From the NCBI GenBank assembly GCA_027596075.1, contig JADGJC010000206.1, positions 1-64,000 of the forward strand: DNA of 64,000 bases, given 5' to 3'. Source of the stretch: Rhizophlyctis rosea. Lineage: Eukaryota; Chytridiomycota; Chytridiomycetes; Rhizophlyctidales; Rhizophlyctidaceae. Shown here one piece after another: positions 1 through 10,700 of the stretch; the stretch's first letter is position 1; the number at the start of each line of letters is the position of its first letter. The translations under genes and the position numbers were made by a program. The notes under the pieces are model-generated. The model saw nothing but the letters and a program-made list of their open reading frames with translations. It made no database searches and was not told the origin of the DNA.

Positions 1-660
1 CGACGGCATCCAGATCAACAAGATTGACAAGTTTGAAGGGAGTAACGATTCAATGGGATTTCCCCTCATACGACATTCTTTTTGATCTTGCCAATCCCTT
101 GTCAATCCCGTCCCTCTTATAAGGTCCCCAATTGTCAATCTTGTGAATCTAGTCACCGTCGCCAATTTGTCCATCTTGTAAATTTTGTGACTCCCGTCAA
201 TGCTGTCAATCTTCCTCGAATCCTGTGAAATCCCGGATGGACAATCTTGTCAATATCTTAGCAATTTCGTTGTTCCCGTTCTTCCCTTCTCGATTCCTGC
301 TTGTCCATCTTGTCGATCAATCCTTTTGTTCAGTCTTGTAGATTTCGTCAGTGTCTTGTCAATCTCGCCAATCTCTGTCACTCTTTGCAAATCCCAAGCG
401 CACGTCGTCAATCCCGCGTTGTCAATCCCACATCATCGTCAATCCCAGATTGTCAATCCCACATCGGCAATCACACATTATCAATCCCACGTCGTCAATC
501 CTACTGCGGCAATCCCTCGTTGTCAATCCCACAGTGGCAATCCCACGTTGTCAATCCCACGTTGTCAATCCCACATTGTCAATCCCACATTGTCAATCCC
601 ATCAACCCTTCAATTCCTTCCTACTCTCACCATCCTTGTCAATCCTTGAAGGGCAATATT
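1..660. repeat. Degenerate minisatellite, unit about 14-15 bp
   Basis: The core at about 400-610 is a run of head-to-tail units with consensus GTCAATCCCACNTT; spacing drifts between 12 and 17 bp. Near-perfect neighbouring copies lie at 540-600. Further left (about 60-400) the same CAATC/TTGTCAAT words recur with more divergence, so the whole block looks like one decaying array. All three forward frames stay partly open because the unit is free of stop codons, giving Ser/Pro/Asn/Gln-rich translations of low complexity. I treat these as artefacts of the repeat. It does not resemble a telomere repeat. Confidence 0.8.
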
Positions 661-970
661 GACAATCTCCCGCAGACAATATGCTGCTTATCGTGTACTT
701 GGGCGGCAAGGTACATCCTACACCATTCACATAACCAACATCCGCCACCCAACCACCACATCACCAATATCACAGTTTTACTCGTATACGCTATTCATAA
801 AACGCAAAACACAAAAGGACACAAAAAAATATAACTACAATAAGACAAAGTAGAAAAGCACCACCCCAACCACACGTCGAGGACGGACTGCTCTACTCTC
901 CATGGCAAATTAGCGCCATCCCTACGTCTCTACCCATCCGCAACGCCACTGAAGATTCTGTACATGCAAA
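661..970. other. Spacer between minisatellite and bZIP gene
   Basis: This is an AT-richer stretch including an A-rich run near 795-850. It is the 3' side of the minus-strand bZIP gene and should hold its 3' UTR. I see no gene here. Confidence 0.5.
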
Positions 971-2706
971 CTAGATTGAGGAAGTGTATTCAGGTGCCAG
1001 CGTCGTGACGCCAGCCTTCAGACGAAGCTATTGATGAGGAATCATATGTCAGTTGACATATTGGTGGTGAAGTATCACAAAATAGAAAGAAACATACCAT
1101 ATGCATACGCTTCTTCTCCTTGCAGATGTTGATCAAATCCAGAATCTCATCCTTATTCCCGTCCTTGCATGCGTCCAAAATTTGTGCTTGCAGCTTGTTC
1201 ATCTCCGAACATTGTGCCTTTGCCTATTCGCAAATAACTCATCAATTTTCAAGGCCCCTCAACCTCAGCAACAATGCGAGACCAGTCGACATACCTTGAA
1301 GATATCGCACAACTCATCAATCGCTCCAGGATCATCAATCATCGCCTTGACATTGGAATACATCTTCTTGCACTCCTCCGTCTCGCCATCCGTAGCCGGC
1401 TTCTCCCTCGGCGGCTCCACAACTCCCAACCCAAGCCCCGTGAGCACAGCATCATCCGCCGCCGTCCCGTCCACCGACGCAAACAGCGCATTGAAGTCGT
1501 CGTCTCCGATGGATGGCATGGCCGGGTTGTTGAATGTTGCTGAGAAGGGTCCTGCGTCGCGGTACGATTGGAATGCGGCGGATGAGAAGTCCAGAGCGGG
1601 TTGTTGCTGCGGTTGTTGTTGAGAGGTGATGCGTTGGTTCGGGTCGGCGAGGGTGGAGAGAATGTCGTAGGCGGGTCCTCCGGGTTGTGCGCCAAAGAAT
1701 TTGAAATCTTGGTCGTTGGTGGCGGCGGGTGATGCCATGTCTAGCTCTGATGCTGTTGATTGCTGTTCGTCGAACAATGAGGAGTAGGTGTCGCCACCGT
1801 CCAGAGACGGGACGTCGGTATTGCTGGATGAGTAAGGTGAGGAGTGTGCTACGGAGAAGAGGGGAGAGGCGCCGACATTGAGTTGCTGTCCGTTGTTGAT
1901 GTCTGGAGAGTATTCGCTTTGCGTGGACGAGAAGGTTGGTGTTGCAGCAGGAAGTTCTTGCGATCCGGGTACTGCTTGACCGATGGGGAATTCGAACGAG
2001 AAACTCATCTCCCTCAACATAGTGTTTTCACTTTCCAACGCTTCCAACTTCCTCCGTAATTTGGTATTTTCCTCAATCAAACTCCCTGCCTCAGCATGCT
2101 TCTGCGCGTCCTCCAATTGCTGCACCCTTGTCTCCAGTTCCTTAACGTAACGCTCCTTCCTTTCCCTGAATGCCCTTTGCGCCGCCCTGTTTTGTGCCGT
2201 CCGCTTGTTGGCCGGCTCCGTTGTTGCTGGCTTCCGTCCCGGCTTCTTCTTGATGGGAGTACCGTCACCCTTTGATGCAGCACCCGCAGCTGGTGCAGCA
2301 GACGCTGGAGTTTGAACTGCTGCCAGAATAGATACTACGTTAGCAGCTCTTTCATGAACAACAGGCACATTCCATTCCACATACATTGCAAATTCGTCGG
2401 GGCAGGAACATGAGCCAAGTTCTTCCTCTGCCCATCCTCTTGCTCCACTGGTCGCTTCTTGGCTTGATTGTAACCAGACAAAGCCTGTTGGTTCGGGAAC
2501 AACAACTGCTGAAGCAACGCCTGATCCAAATATGACGGCTGAATTGACGAGTTGTTGAACATGTTGGTGCTAGCCACCAACGGATCGACGGAAACGGTAT
2601 TCATATCTGTCGGACGCTGCTGTTGAGGCGCGAGGGAATGTGTGAAGTGTGAGAGGGGATCACTAAGTGCGGATGGGTTGAGGGTTGTAACAGGCGCGGG
2701 AGTCAT
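971..2706 (-). CDS. YAP1: AP-1-like bZIP transcription factor (Yap1/Pap1 family)
   Basis: Exons on the minus strand are 2706-2385, 2319-1295, 1223-1098 and 1027-971 (509 aa), with GT-AG introns of 65, 71 and 70 nt. Near residue 150 lies a basic region with the bZIP signature NRAAQRAFR, followed by a leucine-zipper coiled coil. A Pro/Ser/Gln-rich middle follows. The redox-sensing C-terminal cysteine domain is recognisable: a Cys in ECKKMYSNV, 20 residues, then DELCDIFKAKAQCSE with 8 residues between its two Cys. This spacing closely matches Yap1, where oxidation of these cysteines masks a Crm1 export signal. The protein runs about 55 residues past this motif with two more Cys. The start is the first ATG; an upstream TTG is open but followed upstream by a stop. 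Expected role: nuclear activator of oxidative-stress genes. Confidence 0.9.
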
Positions 2707-3620
2707 CCGTTGGACGGGCGGTGAAAGAGATGGAACAAAAGGTGTCAATAGGGGCCGCAGTCAACGGATATGTGCTAGAATAATATAGGCCGGAGAAACC
2801 TCGGATACGAGCTGGGCGACAAGACACCTGTGTTTGTTTGCGAGCGGCGGAGGTTGCCAGCGGAGGGTAGTGTTTGAGTTTGTGTGGAAAGTGCTGCCTC
2901 CGAGTGAACACAAGTATAGGGAGGTGTCTGGGGAAAGTCAATGAGCTTATGTGGTGAGGTGATGTGGGTTAGATAGGACAACGAGATGGGGTGAGGAGAA
3001 TGGGGGGAGAGAGAGAGGGAGTAACTTGTTTATCCCCCCAAATCAAGATATGAGTTTCATGCAGAATTGATAGTAAGGATATTTCACGGAACCCCGCCGT
3101 CTTTCGGCACCACGGAGGACTCTAGTTGACTTTGCCCCAAAGGTGAAATTCCACGATGCACGGTTGAAGTGAGCCGGTGTGAAGGAACCCACCGAAACGC
3201 CTGTGACGCAGTCGACGTGGTCCAGCATGCGGTGTCGCGCCACCCACAGTCTTGGCCCGCTCACCCACAACATTCGATCCGTTGGATCATATTGGTTACC
3301 CAGTCGATAGATGGGCCACAGACCGCGTCATTTGATTGGTCGTATTCCTGACAAATGGAGGGTGAAATTGGCATTTGTGGCGCTCATCTGGAACTTTGGG
3401 TCACAAAACCCAATTTATTGCACTCCAGTCATTACGGCCTGAAGTGCAAGTCACAATGCAGCCAGATGCGATCTGGCTGACGTGAAGCACCGGCCTTCTA
3501 AAATGTTCCGCATGTGCAGCGGGAGCTGCCGGACTTCCTCAAGGCTCGACAAAACCCTCAACACAACTAACAACCATCCACTTCAGAAATGACCGTTGGC
3601 AACGAGGGGAATGGCCCAAT
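2707..3620. promoter_or_regulatory. Upstream region of the bZIP gene
   Basis: About 0.9 kb separates the bZIP start from the stop of the next minus-strand gene. It should contain the bZIP promoter and the 3' UTR of its neighbour. A purine-rich GAGAGAGAGAGGGAG run lies near 3005-3020 (plus strand). Short open frames in both strands show no recognisable domain, and I see no other gene. Confidence 0.45.
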
Positions 3621-6600
3621 CTACAGTTGAACATTGATCAGGATGGATTTCACATTCAAAACCAAAAATTCACTGGAGCCCCCATTATCATTCCCACTCT
3701 CAATATCCATCAACCGTCCATAAAGCCCAGAATGATTCCGTATAATCGCCCCAAACTCCCTGCAGCAAAGAATGGGCAAGATATAGTTCAGCAAAGAGAC
3801 AAATCAAGAAACCAATGAACGCGTCAACAAGGAGTCATCATTCCAAATCACTTACCCAACCCTCGACAACTTCTGCAACACAACCGACACATTCTCACAA
3901 ACATTCACATCATCCCCTTCCATCGCAATTGCAAACGAATCCATCACATCCTCCTCAGCGCACGATCCTAAAAACGCATCCACACACCGTCCACTCCCAC
4001 ACATGTTCAGAAAGATCGAACTGGTCAATATAGGGATCGTTGCCGGTCTTCTGCACCTAAGGAGCCGATGTACATGTCGTGCAATGTGTCGATTGACCAG
4101 TAGTTCTTTGATCTGGGAAAGTCACAACTTGTCAGGCGACATCGCACGGATAGCATCGCCTTGAAACACATACCTCATCATCCACTACTTCAGCCAAAAT
4201 GCCATCCAATGCCTGCTCCAAAACATCCCCCTCCGTAGCCCCCATGACCACTATCAACAGCAACAGTACCAGTCCATGCCGCTGTGGTTCTATGCTGTCA
4301 TGCGGTTCCAATACAACCGACGTGCTTCCACTCATCCAGTCCCCATGTGATGCCCGCAACACTCTCTCATACTGTCTGAAAGCAACAGACGCAATGGCAG
4401 CTCTCTACGGAAGAGATGCAATGTCAATTTTGATAATAAACCATGCCCAAAAACCTCTCGGACTTACCCGCTCAGAAGACACATCCACATTTCCCAAATA
4501 CCTTACAACAAATTCCAAATACGGAACCGACACCCGCAAAACATCCCCCACACCACGCCCTTCTCCATACTCCATCCCACTCTGAACCGCCAAAAAACTG
4601 AAACTTCCCATAATCGCATGGTGCAACTCATGCAAATCTTGGTTCGTCATTGGCTCTTCCAAAGAATAGAGGAGACACCCTTCTCCCGTCGGTTGTAGCA
4701 GTCGGGAAAGGAGTTGTTCTGATTGTTCGCCCTGTTGGTGGAGGTGCGTCAAACAAGCCCATCCGAGAATCAGAGATCAAACGAATCAACACACCTTACG
4801 CCGGCGGTAAATCTCTTCTTCAGATTCTTGAGTGACTGCCGACAGTGGGTCGTCCGTTTGCGTGGCAGCTACCAACAAATTAACAATTATTTCATCGCCG
4901 GGTGGATCATCATTTCTGACGCAACACACCTTGATGTACCGAAACAGGAGCTCTCGGCAATTGTGTATCAGCAACAATGCTGTGAATAGAATCATCCGCA
5001 TTCGCGTTGCGATTTCGACATGGTTGAACGGTCTGAGAGGGCACGGCCGACGCCTTCAGGCGGTCGATCCTTTCACGTTGCTGAGATATATTCGTTAGTG
5101 TTCATGATATCAACATTTAAGTAAACAAACAAAATACCCCACAGATGAACAAACGCAAAATGATAAACAAACGAAGATAATTTGTGAACTCTGGTGGCCT
5201 TCAACCAACCTCTCACCTGCTTGCTTTGCCGCTGCAGTTCTTCACATCTAGCCGACTTCGCCGCAAGCTCCGTTTGCACCGTTTGAATCTACAAATGCGC
5301 TGTCAGCTGTCCGGACTGACCTTTTCAAACCTAATCAGCAATGAAGAGCTTACTTGATCTCTCAAATGGCGATTAACCGCAACCATCTCCTTCAGTGATG
5401 CTGTTAACCGCTTGTTGTCTTTCGAGACAGTCCCCACCACCTCATCATATCGCAGATGAAGAGCTTCCGTCTCCTATAACCGCCAATCAATAATCACCAT
5501 GAACGCATCCTACAACATTCCATCAATCCCCACCTTCCGCATATCCTCCTCCTCCTTCTCACATTTGACCTTCACCAGCCGCTCCACCTGCTCCTTCATC
5601 TTCCCCTCCGCCGTCTTCAGCTCCCGACTTCGTACAGCTATCTCGCGTTCTCGATCTTCAACATCCCGCTCCCGCCCCTCATGTGACGAATATCTTTCCT
5701 GCAATGCGATGCGTTGGTCCTGAAGCTGCTGCGCAAGAAGTGCGAGTTCCTTCTCTTGTGCGTTAAGACTCTCCTCCCGCGTGTTGAGATTGGTCTCGCG
5801 TAGAGACATGGCTTTTTCTCGTGATGAGAGTTTAGCGCTTTTCATCTGAACGGATGCGCAATGAGCAAAAAGTTTATGCAAATTTCGTTGCGGAGCGGGG
5901 GGGAAAGAATCAGGCAGGTACCTTCAGTCTGTCCGCCAAGTCACTGAGCTCCGAGTGCACGGTCTGCAGCGCCTCCATGTCCCGCGTCTTCCCTGTGGTA
6001 CTTCTGCCAAGATGATGAGCACAAGATCCTTTTGTCGATCTCATTATGAGCCGATTTACCTATTGAAAGGTATATGCTGAAGCAGTGCATTGAGTAAGCC
6101 ACACAATCGCAATAGCACGAGTGATGTGGAACACCTTACCAAGTGAGAAGTGTCAACGGAAGGATGCTCCATTCCCAAAGTTGAATCAATTTTGAATGAA
6201 TCATCCATTCGGCGATTAGACGATGAGAGCTGTCAACATGCATTCAGCGTGGAAATCAAATGAACAGCAAAATCGCGACACACTTTGCTAGCAGGAATCG
6301 AACGAGTAGAATCGACAAAATTCTCTTCATCAGATACCAAATCGGTCATGGATAACATAGACAGCTTCGCCCGAGGATCTTCCTAATCCGAACTTAAGTC
6401 AATCTCACCTAAATGGACAAGTCTGCCTTAAGGCAATTGTTCCAATGCTCACCTCACCGCGACCCCTTCCAATCGAATCCTCAAACCGCGTAAAACTCCC
6501 ATTCTGCGCAGCTTCCTTATACTCATGCAACTTCGCCAACAACTGATCTAGCTCCCGATCGGATTTCGGTCCTCCTTGCCCGACGCTCGAACGCTTCGAC

Positions 6601-7363
6601 GTGCTCGCTCCAAGCTCTCGCTCCACATTTCCAGCCCTCCCTCCCCTTGTCTCATCCAACCGACTTCGATTCACACTTTTCTGCTCATCCCCTATTCGGC
6701 TGCTCACGCTACCCGCAACGGATCGAATCAGCGCCGCAGCGTTCGGAAGCAGGGTACTGACATCAGGTCCGGTACTACGGCTTTGTTCTTTAGCGTTTAG
6801 GGAGCTACCGTATGTGAAGTGACAATTTTGAAATTGGTAGACTGGTTCGGGTTGGACAGTGTGTCCTCTTGATTGATTTTTCAGGCTATCGTCGGGTTTA
6901 GGTCCTTTGTGGATCGAAATGGACTCCGCTGGTGTTTTGCGCGCTTGGCTGGCGTTTGCGGCAACGCTGGCTATTCGCAGGACAATAAGCGGTCAGTCAA
7001 TTCACACTTAGTCCAGCAAACTTGAGATGGGTGCACGAACTCACCGCTTGTGTGAGAAAAGTCAGCCCGATTCAGTGAGCTGGCAAGACTGCTCGCATCG
7101 TTCCTCTGCCGCCGTAATTGCGCAACATGTTTTTTGGCCGAAGCAGGAGCATCGGGCAAGGCCTTCACGTACGCGTCCGGGAGGCTACGCCAGTCTAATA
7201 CTATGCTGCCCTTTATGTTGGAAGCATGCCGTCCGCATTCAGTTGAGAAGTTCAAAAAATCAAAAAGCAACCTTGCTCCTACCTGCACAATCTTCTCAGA
7301 ACTTCCCAACGTGTCCAAAAGAGATATGTCGGTACTTGCTACTGAGAATACGTCGTCGTCCAT
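3621..7363 (-). CDS. Unassigned coiled-coil protein with helical C-terminal domain
   Basis: I reconstruct one gene of about 15 short exons, roughly 850-900 aa, starting at ATG 7363 (MDDDVFSVASTDISLL) and ending at TAG 3621; the frame stays open across all inferred GT-AG introns. The N-terminus is acidic, then low-complexity Ser/Arg-rich. A charged coiled coil follows, encoded around 5980-5100 (for example EKELALLAQQLQDQR). The C-terminal third (4840-3621) is globular and helix-rich, with hydrophobic stretches such as HGLVLLLLIVVMG. The acidic start, coiled coil and alpha-helical C-terminus resemble the ATRIP/Ddc2/Rad26 layout, but no diagnostic motif settles this; a centrosomal or ciliary coiled-coil protein is an alternative. 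The first intron (72 nt) is a multiple of three and open, so it may be retained. The gene is read in the same direction as the kinesin upstream of it. Confidence 0.6.
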
Positions 7364-7705
7364 ATTTGCCGGTTTGGATTGTGTGAAGATCGCAGTCCCA
7401 ACCTTGAGAGATGCTTCGTGGGGGAGTTGCAGGCAACAGATATTTGTGGTGGGGGAGACACGTCCAACCAGCCGGACCCGAACGTGACCGCCACACCCGG
7501 CCTGCTGCGCATGATTACTCAATCACCCAACCAAGGGATTGCATGACCCTGCGAGCAACCAACACTTCATCGAATACAAGTCCTGCCAGCGCCAAGTTGT
7601 TTGACCACGCACAACTCAAGCAGATCTTTGCTTGTGATATTGCAATATGTACAGTGATACATGCTGAGATAGAAATAGGGAATATACAGGTTTGAACAAG
7701 AGGGT
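7364..7705. other. Spacer between coiled-coil gene and kinesin 3' end
   Basis: The two genes are tandem on the minus strand, so this 342-bp stretch should carry the kinesin 3' UTR and the promoter of the coiled-coil gene. Open frames here do not extend across introns into any domain. Confidence 0.4.
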
Positions 7706-10700
7706 TTATTGCTGGGCGCATTGTTGGCTTCCCTCCTCTTGTGCCGGCTTATTTTGCCTTGTTCGTTGACCACGACGCTGCCGCAGGGTTACGATGCGAT
7801 CAGATGATTGATCTCATCATTCAAAAACCTGAGGGTCACTTACCATCCTGGGTGCTTCGGTCGACTCAGCGTCTTTCGTAGGTATCGATGCAGGAGGGTT
7901 ACGATTCTCCTTCGGAGCAGTCCTGCCATGGCGGATCGCAGGCGTCGGTTCAGCCGGGAGGACGGCACTTCCGTTATTTGCCGTGCTGCTTGTGCTTTCG
8001 GGGAGTGGAGAACCACTATCCTCCTGCCATCCCGATAAGTTCCCCATTTGTTGTGAGTTACATTGACGTCATCAAAATACCTTGCTTGAGGACGAAACAT
8101 GCAACTTCAGCCTCTCGTACTGCTGCAACAACTGGGAATGATTCCTTTTCCAGGATAACAGCTCCTGTCGATCTGGAAGGGAGCAGAGTTACAACCATCT
8201 TCTCATGTACTATTTTACAGAGGCGCCTACCGTTCAACCCCGTGATGTTCTGCGTCTTCAGTTCCCGCCTCAGCTTCTCATTTTCAATCCGCAACTTTTC
8301 ATTGTCATTCCGAACAGTCTCCAGCACTAGTAACTGGGTGGCATTCGCAAATGTATTTCAGCCTCAATCCAAATTCGTTTGCTGGAGATGAAGGACACGA
8401 TCTTACCTCGCCATCACATTCTTCGGGGAGGCGAAGTGATGCGACGTGGGCTGTTGTTGTGGCATCCATGTCAACGGCCGGATCCGATGGCAACTGAACG
8501 ATCTCCTGTGCGGAAGTACATTATTATTGAGTTGCGTGATTGGGCGATGAAGTTCTTCCCACCATTGGCCGTTGCGCATCCTGGTTTCGCTCTCCATGGG
8601 CAGCTTCAGGTGTTCTGAGAAATAATTTAGAGACAGCACGTGCCGGCCCAGCTCATTGCGGACATACCTGAAGGATTCTGATTTTGCGACCATTTGATCA
8701 ATGTAATTCAGCAATCGTCGCTTCTCCTTCTCATGCTGAGATTGTTCTTGTGCCAATTTCTCCAGCAAGGTTTTCTCGCGTTTCTATAGGTTCGCGGTTC
8801 AATTTCATAATGCAGCATGAGCAGCGAATGGTCGGCCACCGTACCTTCATAACCGCAAATTCTTTCTCAGATTTGGCAGCATTGGCCGATACCAAAGCCA
8901 AGACATCCGCGCTGGAAACTCCGTCGCTGCTTTTTAGCCGTTCCAAAATATCGGCGTTCATGGTTTGCTGCATTACAAGTTTTCCCTCCAATTCATCGGA
9001 TTTGGCAGAAACGTCTTGAAGCTCAATCCGAAGAGATGCAATCATCTTCTGCCCTTCTGTAACCTGTTCCTCCAGCTGGTGCATCTTTTGGGAGACAAGA
9101 CGCTCCGCATTGTCTCTGCTTTCGTTCTCGCTGGCAATCGATTTCAGAAGGCTTGCTACTTCCTCGTCTCGCGTCGCGAGAGAAGCTTTGGTTGTGGCGT
9201 GGTCCTCCGTCTCACGTAGCATTTGCTGTTTCTGACAGTTATATACTTGTTGATGCTAAATTGAGGATGAGTAGAGGACTTACCTGACGAAGTTCATGAA
9301 GTTGTTCATCGAAATTGGTTTGCATGTTCTCATATTTGGACAACTTCAGTTTCAGCTCGCTCGCCTCCGCACGGTATTTCTGACGGGCGAGATCATGACA
9401 GCTTAGCGATAGATTTGGACAGAATGCTCGAATGGCCATTCCTGTACCTGGAGTTCCAAATTTGTAGACATTGCACCAGCGTCCGCCTCTTCCATCTTCG
9501 TTTCAAATACTGATTTGATTCGATTAGTGAGCGGCGGACGATTCAATTTGCAGATGACCACACGCACATTTCGCAAAGCGCTCCGTGTCCGCCTCCAATT
9601 TTTTCTTCTCAAGCTCTAAATTTTGGTTGCGCTGCGCACCGGGCCATCAGTCAGAGCCAAAAATGACAGGATAAGGCACAAGTCCTATCCTCATACCTTC
9701 TCCAGCCGCTCCATAGCTGCGGAAAGATCCGAAATCTCCTCGTTCAAGGACAAGATGGTGTCTTTGGACGTTTTGCTGGCATTCGCCAAAGTCTGTAAAC
9801 CATCATGAGAACGCGTTCTCTACGAAAAATTGTTGGAACAAACCGACCTCACTCTCGCCCCGGGAATTTCGCAAGTCAATCGTCAAGTTTTGTATGTGCT
9901 CTTCCAGGCTCCGCGCATGTTCTTCATGTTGTTCAAGTTGGTGTTTGAGGTCATCGGCATGACGTTGGATAGCGGCGAGGTCTGCATTCAATACGCTTAG
10001 TGCATGAGCTCAAAACGCTTGTAAGAAGCGCGGACCATACAGACCTCGTTTCGTCAGTTCCGACTCCGCGGATGCTTGCAACTGTCTCTCTTCACCTGAT
10101 CTGACCTGTGCTTCGAGAGATGCAATGATATCGGCACAGGCCAAATGCTGGTCTAAGATCTTCTTGCCCTTCTTCATTGCGTCGGCCTCACGGGCCTTTG
10201 CACCATCCAATTCGACTTGGAGCTGTCTTCCCGATTCTTGAGAATCTAGTAACCGCGACTGTAGCTCCTGCATTTCGAAGTTATCGCACTGCTCACAAAT
10301 TCAGAGGAGGACACCCATTTACCTTCACGTCGGCAGCTTGTGTCTCCAATTCTATGTCCATTTGCTGCAAGCGTGCCATCACCGCAGTCTAGCAGGAAAA
10401 TCAGCCGGTGTTATCTTTCACCCAAAATGCCGCATGGTAACGAACATGTTCGGAGGCTCTTGAACGAAGCTCCTCACATTCCTTGATGAGAGCCGAGTGT
10501 TCGTGGTCTGCTGCTTCCCATCTAGAAACATCGGAGTTGATTGCTGTACTTGAGCATGCTAATGGTCTAAGATTGTACCTGGCTTGAGCTTCAGTACGAG
10601 CTTCTTCCACCTCTTGCAGAGAACTTTTCAATGCCGCAATCTTTTTTCCTTGCTCTTGAATGCAATTTTCTTGAAGTTGCATCGTTTCTTCCTTGCTCTG

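Noticed and set aside
1..660. Telomere or CRISPR array at the left edge
   Set aside because: Unit is not telomeric, spacing is irregular and there are no unique spacers.
200..853. Three overlapping forward open frames of 100-177 codons
   Set aside because: They are translations of the minisatellite in three frames; low complexity and no domain.
3043..4033. Short frames between the bZIP gene and the coiled-coil gene
   Set aside because: No domains; those past 3621 are antisense to exons of the coiled-coil gene.
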